From Celoporthe dispersa (taxonomy: Eukaryota > Ascomycota > Sordariomycetes > Diaporthales > Cryphonectriaceae), in NCBI GenBank assembly GCA_016584495.1, contig WAID01000003.1, forward strand, positions 5,908,501 through 5,972,500: a stretch of DNA of 64,000 bases, written 5' to 3'. The notes beneath the pieces are model-generated. The model did no database searches and was not told the DNA's origin. It saw nothing but the letters and a program-made list of their open reading frames with translations. Positions 21,597-33,637 of this stretch are shown in pieces. Position 1 is the first letter of the stretch. Each line of letters starts with the position of its first letter. A program made the position numbers and the translations under genes.

Positions 21597-23612
21597 CTAA
21601 GACACCTTCAGGCTCATGTTGGGGTCGATTTGGGGAGGTACAGGACCGCCATCAGAGGCCTCGCCGCCAGAGCTCCATCCATCATCCATGGAAGGGTCGA
21701 CGTATCTCTTGTGACTTGGGGAGAAGGGAAGGGGAGAAAAAATGTGATGTCAGCTAGTCTGGGCTGACAAAAGGGATGCTTCAGGCACTCACTCCTTCTC
21801 GGGTTCAGGTTCTCGCGCCAGGCTCTCCTGACGCTTTCGGACGGCGAGGGCCAGCAGGGACTGGAGGGTCAGCACGCTGTCATTACCTGCGTTATGCAGG
21901 AAGGCGTGCGGGATCTCGAGACTGCTCAGGACGTTGGACAGGCTTGGAGGGTTTGCCAGCTTTGCCCAGTGCTGTTGCAATTTCTGGTTGTCCACAATCT
22001 CCTTGAGGCCGGGCAGCTCGTGTACGTCAACATTAATGACGAACAGGAGCTCCGTATCCTGGTGGATGTCATGGCCAACCAAAATGACTTTGCGAGGCCT
22101 GCCCGTGGCGGGGTCCTTGGGCGTCAGGATCTCGACGCAGGTCTTCTCGATGCTGTCGATGCCCACAATCTCAGACTCGCTACGGCAATCTTAGCACAGG
22201 CAACACTACACGAATGGCACTCTCAAGCGAGGTACAGAGTAACAGACAATTACTTACCCATATTGGAACTGCTCGGGACAACCTCGGACGTATGTTCGGT
22301 TTCTGTACTGCTTGTACTCCCTGATGCGCAGGTGACGGCCCTGGATCAGCGGGAACCAGTTCTCACCACCTTCGCCGGGAGCAACGCCGCGGATGTCGCG
22401 GGTATCCAGGACGGCAAAGCCGACCTCGGTCACCAGCTTGGGAATTCTCTCATAGGTCTCGATGTCGACACAGATGAAGACCACATCATCCTCGGGGGCG
22501 TACGGAGCGGGCGTGTCGACATCAAGGACGAGCTTGTTGGCCGGCTTCACCTGACCAGTGAATTCTAAGGAGAAGAGATCAGCTAACGCCTCGTGATATG
22601 GACCACACAAGGACCAAAGGGCGAGGAGCGTACCATCGTAGCTCTGGACAGACGCAGTCTTCTGGCGCAGGCCCAGAAACCGCTGCACGCGCTTTGTAGC
22701 CTGGCCCCAGGCCTTGTGGTTATTGTATCGCTTTAACGCGTTCTGCTTGCTCCTGCCTTTTCCCTTGCCCTTGCCGCCGACCCAGCTCTCCTTGGCTCGC
22801 TTCAAGATGGCCGCAAACTCGTCCCGCTGGATCTCGGGTGCCATCTCCAGATCGTCCTCGGGATCAGGCAGGGGCATTGTGCTGGTGAGCTTCCTGTAAG
22901 ACTGGAGGCAGGTAGTCCGACCCAGGTAGCGAGGCTTGGGAGTCGACAGTCCGCCGAAACGGTGGTAGAACTTGATCTCGTTGCCGCCGCCGGGAATCCT
23001 GAGGGCCAGCTTGTGCTTCTTGTTGATGAGACGCAGGTAGGCATCGAGCTGGGCGGTCAAGACGAACAAAATCGGATCCTCGTCAAGGTCCTCGGGGTCG
23101 TACAGGTAAAAGAGGTCCCAGTTCTGGCCGCTGAGTAGATTCTCGGGTTCGAAGTACGGCTCGACCACGGGGGTGTTGGCCTTGCCTACGTAGAGCTCGC
23201 CGTAGCGCAACAGGAACTTCCAGGGAACGAAGGCATCCTTTGCGCCCGACTTCTCAGCGACCTTCAGGCCGAGGCCCTTGAAAGCCTCGGCGTCGAGCTT
23301 GGCCACTTCAGCAGTGCTCTTCTGCCCCGACTTCGTGTTGGTCCTAAACCCATCTGCATCGACGGCGTTTCGGACAAACATCTCTGACTCGCTCTCGTCG
23401 GACCAGTTGGGCTCCTCTATCTTGGAAGGGCGAGGGTGCTTGGGTTCGCGCTGGGCGGAGCGAAGGGGAGTGGGAGCGGGAGGGGAACGTGACGCAGGAG
23501 CAGCTGGCTGTTCCTCTGGCTGGGGGGGAAGCGCCCTCCATTCAAGGCCAGCCTGTCGGAGCTTCTCGAGGAGCTCATCAACAGGGAGCTTCATGCCCTG
23601 GCCTGGTGCCAT
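21597..23612 (-). CDS. DEDDh exonuclease-fold protein (Gfd2/YDR514C-like C-terminal domain)
   Basis: A 596-residue protein from four exons (23612-22634, 22564-22258, 22179-21793, 21714-21597), all in phase. The N-terminal half is charged with conserved blocks such as AFVPWKFLLRYGELYVGK and NWDLFYLYDPEDLDEDPI. The C-terminal half is an RNase H-like DEDDh domain: D360-x-E362 in VFICVDIETYE, D466 in ILVGHDIHQDTELL, and H524-x4-D529 in AFLHNAGNDSVLTLQSLL. All five catalytic-type residues are present, so 3'-5' exonuclease activity on RNA or DNA is plausible. Yeast relatives are not known to me to have demonstrated activity. The last exon (RYVDPSMDDGWSSGGEAS) was found through the donor AAGGA/gtgagt. 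Confidence 0.85.
22180..22257 (-). other. Intron 2 of DEDDh gene
   Basis: Donor TATGG/gtaagt and acceptor gccgtag/CGAGTC. It joins QFQYG to ESEIVGID within the exonuclease fold. Confidence 0.8.
22565..22633 (-). other. In-frame 69-nt intron in DEDDh gene
   Basis: Donor GATG/gtacgc and acceptor tccttag/AATTC. It is a multiple of three with no stop, so retention would add 23 residues between SYD and EFTGQ. Confidence 0.7.
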
Positions 23613-25729
23613 GTCTGCAGAGCGAGATGTATGAGTGGGATAACAAAAACCTTGTTGCTGAGTGGTACTGATATGAAGCCGTCGAGCCTGGCAATTATAT
23701 CGAGAGCCTCAGAGATTCCTGGTGTCTCTGTGATAGATCTGGATAGCAGAGGTTGGGGTATCAAGCTGCGCGTTAATTGTTATTTGGAAACGACAGAAGG
23801 CTGTTTGGTGCTTTTTTGTTTGTTGGTCGGTGGGGGTGGGGAGCAGGACGCGATGATAAGGGAAGGGCCTGCAAAATCAACAAGGCTGAGACAAGCAAGC
23901 ATGCTGTGGACTTTGGAACGAGAGAAGGTAGAAGGGCAACAGAGCCTAAAGATGGGTTGCTTGGGTAGGTGCAGAACTGACGCTTGCCTTCTTGCCTCCT
24001 CCGTGTTCATTTGCAACCTTGGAAGATGATGATGCTTGCACTGGGCTGAGCACCCTCCTCCACATCTTAGTGGCTCATAGTCTCTTTGAAAACCCAGCAT
24101 GGGTCTCAATGTCTCTGTAGGATGAAGAGCTCAGCCTGAGATCTAGGTGGCTCAAAGCTGTAGATGATCCAGTCTCATCAGCTTCCCCCCTACCGAGCTA
24201 TCCATGCTCTCTGTCCGTTCATCCCAATGAGCAAGACATAGGCTGAGTTCTGAATTCTCATTGCCACAGCTAACTGAGACCCCACTGGTAATGCCCTACA
24301 TTGTTCAATTCTTCACAGCCTCCTCGCCTTTCGGCTGTACCTTGTAGTCTCAGTCTGCCCACAAGGTGTCTGTCTGGTCAACCTCAAAGGCCTACCGCCT
24401 GCCTACGCCTGGGAGGCGGAGGCGGTAATTCTCCGAATTAAGCCCCTTTTCCACCTCTCGAACAATACGGATATGGCTGGCCCCTAGGTAACAGGCCTCA
24501 CTCGAAGACATACGGAAAGACTGATCAGATCCTGCTGCTGTTCATAAGACGATGGGGTAGTGATAAAGGAAGGTGCAGAGATGCTCAAGAGACTAGATAG
24601 CTCAGAGATCGCCGCAGCCACGTAAGATAGACGAAAATGCGCACAGCACGAGATGATGGGAATCTCCATAGGGCTGAAGACGGGAATAGGAACAGGAAAG
24701 GTACCAATAGGGCAACAAGTACAAACCAGCGTGACCTGATTATGATTGGTTGGATGCGTGGACTGCTGTGTTGACATGATCGATCCCTGAACAGAAGCAG
24801 AAGCTGCGTACGGCGAAATGGCACATGGGAATCCACTCACGTGCAGGATACAAAGCAGAGGAACGTCATTTGGCGGCGAAAGATCAACAGTCTTCATTTG
24901 CAGGCTAGCGAGCGAAACTCCCCAGAACCTTGAAACTACCATTGCACCATAGCCACCCGGGAAAGAAAAAGGTTATCTTTCACTTTTTTTTTTTTTGTTG
25001 TTGTTGTTGTTCTTGCTTCTTCTCTCTCCTCTCTACCACTTGCATGGCAATACGTGCAATCGTGTCTTGGTGCCGTATGGGATACTCCTCCTCACACCAT
25101 CGTTCATTCATTATTCGGGCATTTGCCCGACTAATCATCTGCCGTTTCCCCAATCATCTTCCCTCACAACCTTGCAATCGCGAAACAAGTCATCCTCAAG
25201 TATCGACGCGAATCTTGCCAAGGAATAGTGACAGACCGAAGAGGAATTGGTCCCTCAGCTCAGGGGAGGAAAAAAAAAAAAGGTTGAAGTCTCCAGGACG
25301 ATAACAAAGGGGATGTTGAAGAAGTCGAGAATGACATGTGGTGGGCCGGCAAGTTGAGAGCAAGCCCTCTGGCCTTCCCATATAAGTCTCAAGACGCAAG
25401 TGAATGCTGTCTTTCGTATGGAGACTGAAGACGATAAAAAAAAAAAAAAGGTAAGTCGGTTCAATTTCCAGGAAAAGACCTCCCAACACGATAAGATGGT
25501 GATTCGTGTATTCCCCCACCCATGGGGCCAGGACGCCATAAAGTTGAGTTGATGTTCCAGAGGTCGCCGCCTCGATCGAGGTATAATATAGTGACATCCG
25601 GGGCTGCCCCACCCTCATGAAAAGATAAGAATCAAAGCTGACCTCCAGCCGGGAAAAAAAAAAAAAAGAAATGCCGAAATCATGTGTTAACGCCGTCGCC
25701 ATGCAATGATTAATTTGTTGTTGGTTTTT
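23613..25729. other. Intergenic region between DEDDh gene and Stb3 gene
   Basis: About 2.1 kb. A T tract followed by GTT repeats lies at 24984-25011, and several A tracts occur (25268-25280, 25437-25449, 25652-25666). No conserved coding sequence was recognised in any frame. Confidence 0.5.
24984..25011. repeat. T tract followed by (GTT)n
   Basis: T13 followed by about five GTT units. Confidence 0.85.
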
Positions 25730-26787
25730 TTATACAGAACCGAGACTCAGGAGAGCCTCGATAGCCTCCCGCTCCTGCGCATCGGGTTTGACAGCGAGTG
25801 ATGCATAGTTCAAGTTGTTCGCACGAGGGGCCTTGACCATACCGGAAGAGGTGAAACGGGGTGGAAAGGTGCCTGGACGACCAGCCGACTGGGAATAGGA
25901 GGCGGCACGCAAGCCAGCGGCTCCAATCGCGGCCCAGTCCTCTTCGTCAGTGACATCCTCCGGGTCATCCATCGGGATATCGTCGTCATCGTCAGGAGCC
26001 TCGGAGCAGGACACGGAGGCAGAGCCGTCCAGTGACATGTTGTCAGCATGGTCCTCGTCCATGTGGAACGCGCGATCGTCGTGGGAGAAGACTGGTGAGT
26101 CGCGCGTGCTCGATAGAGACCCGCCTATACGCGTCCGCTCGTTGCTCCAGGTCGCCCCTCCCGCGATAGGAATGCCCGACAGGTACGGCGGGGATGGGTC
26201 GTGGGCCATGTGGGCCGTGGGGTCGCGCGCTGGCTGACCTCTGCGGCGGGCATCCCACCGCCCCCAGCCGACCTTCTCGAAAACCACGTCACCGTTCAGG
26301 CCACCACCCTCACCGCCGCTGCCTCGACCCTCCAATGCGCCGACCACAAGCCTCCGAGCCTTGGCCGGCGCCACGCCAGCAAAGCCCGGGACGGAGGTGG
26401 TCAGGTAACCCGTGATGTGCCGAATGGCGAGAGGGCCATGGTTCAACAGGATCTCTGGGAGATGGTATTTCGCCAGCATGGCCGGTGTCAGAGCGCCGGC
26501 AGGGTCGTCGGGTGGAGAATCGAGGCAGGCATGCGCGCCATTGGCGGACTGCGTATGGTTATCGGCGTCGTGTAGATCAAGGTGCGGAACGCCGGGTTCG
26601 AACTTGGCCCTGAGCAGCTGGGCACGCAGGCCATGGGGGCGCAAGCCGGGGATACGGAGTTGGGAGGGGTAGGAAGAGGTAAAGGGTCAGATCGTGTCAC
26701 AGGAACACTCTGGGCCGCTACATCAGTTAAGTTGTCTCGGCCAGAGGTCGCCTGGATATCGCGAGCAGCAGATGCCATGGATGCCAT
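25730..26787 (-). CDS. Stb3-like Sin3-binding protein (one frameshift)
   Basis: A homologue of yeast Stb3, a nuclear factor that binds Sin3 and ribosomal RNA processing element promoters in yeast. The start is ATG 26787 (MASMASAARDIQAT). The N-terminal part has LPLPTPPNSVSP. The core domain is ALTPAMLAKYHLPEILLNHG, then PLAIRHITGYLTTSVPGF and KARRLVVGALEGRG. Acidic (PDDDDDIPMDDPEDVTDEED) and C-terminal (AIEALLSLGSV) segments follow. Between PNSVSP and GLRPHGLRAQ the reading frame changes. Restoring one base in the G4 run at 26648-26651 (C run on the coding strand) joins them, giving about 352 residues. There are no introns. Confidence 0.85.
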
Positions 26788-26885
26788 ATCGATGGTGCTT
26801 CGAGGGAACAAAAGGTGTCTCTGATGACAAAGAACACACGTTAGTGATGAAGGAGGGGTCAGAGGAAGGAGAGAGGCAGAGACAC

Positions 26886-26909
26886 AGAGAGAGAGAGAGA
26901 GAGAGAGAG
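26886..26909. repeat. (AG)n microsatellite upstream of stb3
   Basis: Twelve AG units about 100 bp upstream of the Stb3 ATG. On the coding strand this is a (CT)n tract, common in fungal 5' leaders. A short GT repeat follows. Confidence 0.95.
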
Positions 26910-27289
26910 CGTGTGTGTAAAGACGTCGCCGAAATGTATGTTGGTTTATCGAGGGAAAAGAAAGTATGGGGAGGAGGCTGTGGACATAATGTTGTTTGTA
27001 TGGGATGTGAGTCACACGTACCTTGATGCCAGGAAGCGAAGTACCGTGGTGGATGGCAGGTGATAAGTGTCCCTTTGACCTGATCGAACAAAGAACGATG
27101 GATCAAAAAGGCGGGTTTGACAGGCAGGCTGGCAAGGCTGACGCGATTATCGGTGCTGTGACAGGAGATGACTCTCTTTTGCAAAATTGCTGGTGTTGAT
27201 TTGATCTTGTGTTGTTGTTGTAGGAGAAGGAGGGAGGAGGGACGCGCAGGCCACGGCCATGGCTTGATAGATGTAATAACCTAAGGCAT

Positions 27290-27308
27290 GGTGGTGGTGG
27301 TGGTGGTG
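27290..27308. repeat. (TGG)n microsatellite
   Basis: About six TGG units. Confidence 0.9.
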
Positions 27309-30300
27309 TACGCAGGAGGCATGGTAGGACAGGCAGGGCCAGGACAGGGTGCCTGCTGCGTAGAGTGAGATCTTGGAAGGAGGGGGGGGGGGTGTGCGCA
27401 GAGGAGGTTAGCACTGGCTTGGGGGACTGGGAACTGGGAAGACGGGACCGGGAGGAGGGCGAGAGGCGTATCGTTGGTTGGGTGGGTGGTGACTGAATGA
27501 CTGGTCCGATGTTGATCGCGTCTGGTAGTTTGTGCCATGGCTATGGATTGCGATCATTGCAGGTGCCCAGCCGATGAGCAGGGGTCAAGCCAAGTACCCT
27601 GCTTGTACCTTCCACCCCTGCCGATACGCAGAGACAGGGAGGAAGGAGAGGGTGGAGGGAAAGGAAGGGGGGGGTGTCCTTGAATAGGCCGGAGGCGGCG
27701 AGCCTGCTGAATCCAGCCCAGCTCCAAGTAGAACAGTTACAGCCACGACGAGATATGTAAGCACGTCTTATTGGCACGTGTCTAGGAGTTGGAAGCCTGA
27801 CAAGCCAATGATGGATGAATGCGGAATTTGACGGGACAAGAGGAGGGACCGATGACATTAGGAGCCATCCAGTGAAAAGGCTGCAGTATTTCACCAGTAG
27901 AAACCTGACACGATGAACTGCTACGCTGTGTACCACAAGTATGTAGTATCTCAAATACATAGTGGGAGGTACTGCAGTGGCATGGCACGCCTCTAGCAGA
28001 TCTCACCTCACACACATTCGTTCCTTTCGACCCCCCCTTCTCCCCCTCCCCTCAATCTCTCTCGTTGTTGGTTATTGTCCCGAGACAGGGGTCCTAGGAT
28101 CTAGGATCTTGACAGAAACAACACATACAAAGTACATTCTACCATGATACGTGTTGTCGTGTAGAGAGAGACAAAGAGGAAGATGATCAGTGGTAGTAGA
28201 TAGGGTTTCCTGCCCTTGGCTTGGTTTTCCAGTCTGGTGACCTCCTCTTGGCCACAGTCCCTTGCCCGTCCCGGCACTCAATATACTATGATATCTGACC
28301 CAACACGCCTAGACTAAACTGACATCTTGGGAGATTGCAAGGTCTGGCGCGGACGCATGTGCATTTATCTGCATCCACTTGCCCGTCTGTCCCGGTTTAC
28401 CCCGGGTCAGAGAACTAGCCCGGGGGCCCGGTTTCGGTGGGGACCTGGGTCCAGCGTCCTGCCTCACCAGCCCAACCCTATCCTCACTGCATCCTTGAGC
28501 CATCGAGATGTACCATAGTATCAATGTGTGTACGACGGTACAGTTTCATGTCAGTTCGCATCGTGAGACTGCCCTGGTCCGGCCACATCGCCCGAAAACC
28601 TGTCATGAAAATGCGCGCAAGAGTCAGCGAGTCACTGGGCCCCTGAGATGAGCCAGATGCGGTCAGGGCGGCCGCTTCTACACAGTATTAATTACTCAAT
28701 TACACGCCACAAACCCCTGCGATTACTCGCGCGTCTTCACCGATACTGTACATTTTATATGGATTGCACAAGTAACATCATCATGCTCATAATAATCATT
28801 AGGAAATAAAGGCCTGCGCAAGAAATTTCTGGCAGTGCTTTTGATGCCGGGGCGGTGTTACGGGAAGCAGACCTTGTACTGCTGTTAGAGGAGCTGGCAA
28901 CTCATAGTACCGGCAAGAGCCCCAATGGTGTACCTCCTTGCTGCGTTTTGGAATTCCTGGCATGAGCCTGTAGCCTCCAAACCCCAGAACGGAACTGTGG
29001 AAACCACTACCCCCGCTCTCGCAGATATCAGGAACACCATATTCGGCTGCGTCACACGAACAACAGTCTGCTGTCGTTGTGTTCTCTCGCACCGTAAAAG
29101 CCGACATCATCAACTGGTGCGGTACATCCGTGATAGTAGTAATCAACGCTGCGGCTCAGCCTCGACAGGTGAAGGTCGCAGGTACGAACCTTGGGCGTCC
29201 GTCCTCCTGGACCAATTAGGCCAAGCGAGCTGGTATTGGATACTGTTCTATGTACTTCTCACAGTGTTGTAATTCTGGTTCTCTAGCCGAACAGTAGAGT
29301 CTCATAAAAGCACGCCATGTGGGAGTCGCAACTCCCCCAGCACAGCGCCTTTGACATTAGTTTTGAGGAAGGAGGAGGCCAAGGAGGTTGCGGGCCACCA
29401 GGCCACACCAACGTGTATGAACAAGGCTTATCTAGTAGGATCCGGAGCAAGTTGCAGTCAGAATATCCCTTTCTATAGAATTATTGCTAATGAATTGTAT
29501 CCTTCTCGGCCTGGTATTTTTGACCTGCTTAACACGTCCCAAGTTGTCATGGGCGGTAGATATATCGACAGCATAGTCACGACAGTGTTCTTCTTCGAAC
29601 TTGATATGTTACTATTCTCTCCCAGTTTCTGGATGTTGAGGCCGTGCTCCTGCCCTTCCGCACTACTGTTAGATAACGAGCTTCCTAAGATAGGATGCTC
29701 TTTCAGCTTTGCAGTTGCTCCTGCATTTTCTTGGGGATTTTCCGCATCATCCAGTTTCCAAACATTGTTTCGAGCCACCTCTCTCCCTCGTTGCTTTCGT
29801 CTCTTTTTCCTCTTCACCCATTACACCAAGTTCATCCACACATACCGCCACCAACCCCCTTCCCCCTTTCTTTTCATATTATATTATTTCGTCACAGCGA
29901 TCTGCTCCCCGTAGGGATATAGCTCGTCTGCATCGCCATATGCTGTACTGGCTCCCAATGACGGTGTCGTAACACCAGCCTTGTACCGACATCCATAGAA
30001 ATTCAAGGTAGTCATTTTCGTAGTTCTTATATATAGCCTACTAATGTCAACTGTATGTTGCCCAAGTCGCACGTTTTTGGCCAATCATAAGTGCAGACAC
30101 CCTCCATATCAGGATGGTCATTTGACAATGCATGCATTCCAATCGTGCCAATCTCCCTGGGAGCAGTAGTCTCAAGAGCTGGCACACCAGGGAATAGTAG
30201 TTGAGGGGCGTGGCTAGCATGAAGGCAGCAATAATTACTGATGCTTTTCTCGGGTCTGGTTGATGTTGCCAGACAAAGGGGAGGTGACGAAGCATAGCAA

Positions 30301-31669
30301 CGGAGCAGCGCGAGAAACCATACGACAGACTGAGCGGAACATGAAAATCAGGATAGTCAGGACTTGAGTGAAGACATGTACATTCAGCTATATACTATTG
30401 TCCTGAGAAGAAGAAACCAAAAGCAAGGTTGGTTGGAACGGCGCGGCCTCAAGCATGACTTTCCGGCACTTGCATTGGAATGTCGTCGAGAATTTGTTGG
30501 GTGATGGGGATGGGGTTCGGGTAGGAAAAGGGAGGGGACCTTGACCAAATGCATGTGAGCTCAGACTTTTCAACTATCATCATCGTACACCTTGGGATAT
30601 TTCCCATGGTCCTTGTGCTTCGCCTTTCGAGGAGAGCAAGTGTCGGCAGGCGTCTTGTCCCAAGGCCGATTAAGTAAAGAAAAAGAAAGAAAAAAAAAAG
30701 TAAGGAAAACCAGTGTGAGACATACGACCGGATAAGCTCGTTTTTGATCTTTACCATCGCTCTGCCTGAAATATCTCGTCCCTGAGCTGGTGAAGGTAAG
30801 GAGAAGTAGCCAAGGGAGGGTATTGGCAGTGGGGACAATCTTGTGGCAGGGGGTTTGATCTATCTTTAGGCTGCCCTGCCCTCCATCCAGTCAGAGCCCG
30901 ATTCGCAGAGACAGATGACTCATCTTCAGCGCACCGGACATGCACCAAACTCAACAAGCCAAGCCTGTGTCACTTTCCTGTGTGCAATCGAGATTCTGTT
31001 AGTGACTATAAGTACCTGAGCAGTCGGGGAACCCTAAGTACATTTCATTGTTTACTCTACGCATCGCCAGGTGGAGGACGAGGAGGATGGTAAGCTATGA
31101 ACGATGCAGAAAAATCGGGCTCGGCAGGAAGGAAACCTACGGAGTGCCATAGGAGCAATGCGGTTACACCGCAAAGGAGCCATTATCATCTAGTATGCAT
31201 GCATGTGCTGGGATGGATATGTGGAAGGACGGTCGTTCTTTTGGTCTTTTGGGACTCTGGACTTCTTCTTTGTTATTTACTTATTATTATTATGATCTTT
31301 GTTCTTTTTTTTCTTCCTTTTTAATTTCTTTAATAAAAAATACAAGTTTTTTTTTGCTCATCAATCTTCATTTCGTCCACGCGAGCCAATGTCTGGGTGA
31401 GTTAGTGGCAGTTCTACTACCATAGTATATTTTGATGGCCTTTATGTGCCCTGTAAAAACGTAGGGCCCCAGTGACGGTGCAGTTTAGTATAGTAATTAC
31501 AGTAGTGGATTATGACGCGGTAGTCGTGCTGGCAGGGCTGATAGGGTATGTATGGGAGGGCAAGGACAGGGCGCTGCGTGCGTAGCCTGAGATCTTTCCG
31601 CACCGTAGTCCTTGTCACGTTGTGTCTGGAACGAATCCTGATTGGTCCCACCAGGCTTGTCTGCCTGTC

Positions 31670-31673
<4 letters not shown>

Positions 31674-31706
<33 letters not shown>
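31674..31706. repeat. (CT)n microsatellite
   Basis: About 16 CT units in the gene-poor block. Confidence 0.95.
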
Positions 31707-31709
<3 letters not shown>

Positions 31710-33637
31710 CTGTCGCTGTTCTAATGCGCGAGCGAGGGTTTTCGGCTTGGTTTCGGGCCTCGATCAATGTCGCGCAGCAAGTCATCCACCGCCGTGGGAC
31801 CACGTTTCGCCTGTCCCTCATCTCGCTGGGCCGGCCTACCCCTTCCAGGGCAAACGGGCGAAACGCTATTTACCGTATCCGTAGTACTTACCACCACATA
31901 CCACACACGCCTCCTTCACGTGCACCACCGCTTTCCTCTGCCTGCCTGCCTGCCCAGTCCCGGGAATCACGCACCAAGCAAACCCCGCCCCCCTCGCGCG
32001 AATCCTGACCCCGCAGCCGATGGCAGACCCTCCCGTGCTGCAGCATGCACGATGATTGATTGATTCTCTGCCGCTTCTTCCTTGTCGGAGCCTCGTTCGA
32101 GGGACCCCGCCCGGGCTGCAGCCGCCATGTGCGTCGACGACTTCCTTGCTAGCCCGCTACTACACAGTATGGTATCATTACAGCAAGCTAGTGCCATCTG
32201 TGTACCACAGTACATGGTCGTACCGCAACATCCGGTTTTCAAAGCGCACACCACTGGGTGTGGACATATAAGGAGGAGAGGGGGGGAGGTGGGAGGGAGA
32301 GAAAGGCCCCCGAGATCCTCCGCACGTTCTCCGTGATTGTCCCGGTATGAGACAAGAGGAGGAAACCCGAAAACGATGGCGAAGTGTCCTAGCCCTACAG
32401 AAAACAGGATAGAGCATCCGAAACCTGTGCATTCGTTCGTTAACGTGCGAAGATCCCCTACTCAGACCGGTCGTCACGAAGTTTCATTTTGCATGTGTGA
32501 GCCTTCCCTTGCCCTCCTTGTGAAGAGTCGATACAAGCAGGCAAAACTCAGCTTGTATCGGCATCCCGTCCATTTTTCGAGGGAGCCTCTTCCCGAGTTC
32601 CTCCTTCCACTTCCAACGTCCTCGACGCGCGTCGATATCGGAAGCTCAGGGCAACCGTCACTCCCGCAGACCTGGGTCGCCCACCGTGCCCGAGCTTCTG
32701 TTTTGGGCAGCCCTCGCTTACTACGACGGTCCTCTGCCGCCCAAACCACAGGAGCGAATTCCAAAATGTCTTTGGGGGTCACAGTGCCCATCAGCTGACC
32801 TACCAGCACCGTCACCCAGCAAATCGGCAAACTTGGGGCCAGGAGCGGCCGCTGCCCGAGCAGACGCTTGCCACCCAGCGCGGGCAGTAGTGTCCGTCTC
32901 CTGCTGATACTGTACTATAGTACTGTCGCAAAAATGCCTCGAGCCGAGTGGTACCGCAGCACAGGCACAGAGACAACCCCTCTGGCCCCCAAGTTCAAGG
33001 TCTGCCCGACGTCGGCTCGACTTGTGTGGTTGGTGATGTGTCTATGTGAGGTCGACAGCTGCGCCTCGCAGCCGAAACGTACCCTCCCATCATGCCGTGG
33101 GACATCTTGTCTGGAGATGTACGCTCAAGGCGTCAGGATTATATTGCTTGACGGTTCTAGCTAGTTCATATCAATAGCGAGTATCGGTGAGATTGACAAT
33201 GTGTGAATCACAACACAACGTGGAGGTTTGTATCGGTCATCAAAGTGTAGAAGCAAGTCTAAGCAATCATGATGCTGCGACGCGCTGAGGATAGCTTTGG
33301 AATGCAATGGTTCTCGGTGAAGGGACAGACATACTGCTACCATCTCTTGGCGCACAACCAGGAAAATTATCAGCCGCGGACGCAGTGAGTGAATACAGAT
33401 AATAGTACGCACAAGGGAGTTTCATGTGACATACCACGTACCTCGCATCGATACTAGAAAGTCTGAGAATTGCGTCACGTCCGTCCCATCTGCTATCTCG
33501 ACCTGTGATCTCGTTTACAGGGTCTCATCCAGTTGGGTGACCGTTTTGCTACATGCAAATACCACCTCTCATGCCCCGGGCTCCTGCTGAAAGATGTACC
33601 GTCGACAAGCCTATGAAGGAGTTTGAGTCAGTATTCA

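Larger units (their letters stand above)
26788..33637. other. Gene-poor block (about 6.8 kb)
   Basis: No recognisable gene. The first kilobase is the Stb3 5' side, with AG and TGG microsatellites. The stretch 28680-30760 is clearly richer in A+T than its surroundings and has short frames only (29351-29914(+) is the longest). CT repeats lie at 31674-31706. Short palindromes of the CATAGTA type occur near 27935-27960, 28265-28285, 28506-28545, 31415-31430, 32159-32230 and 32908-32924. No transposon terminal repeats or transposase motifs are visible. Confidence 0.5.

Noticed and set aside
29351..29914. 187-codon plus-strand frame in the A+T-rich stretch
   Set aside because: No recognisable motif. 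The C-terminal part is T-run-derived Phe/Ser. No codon-bias support.
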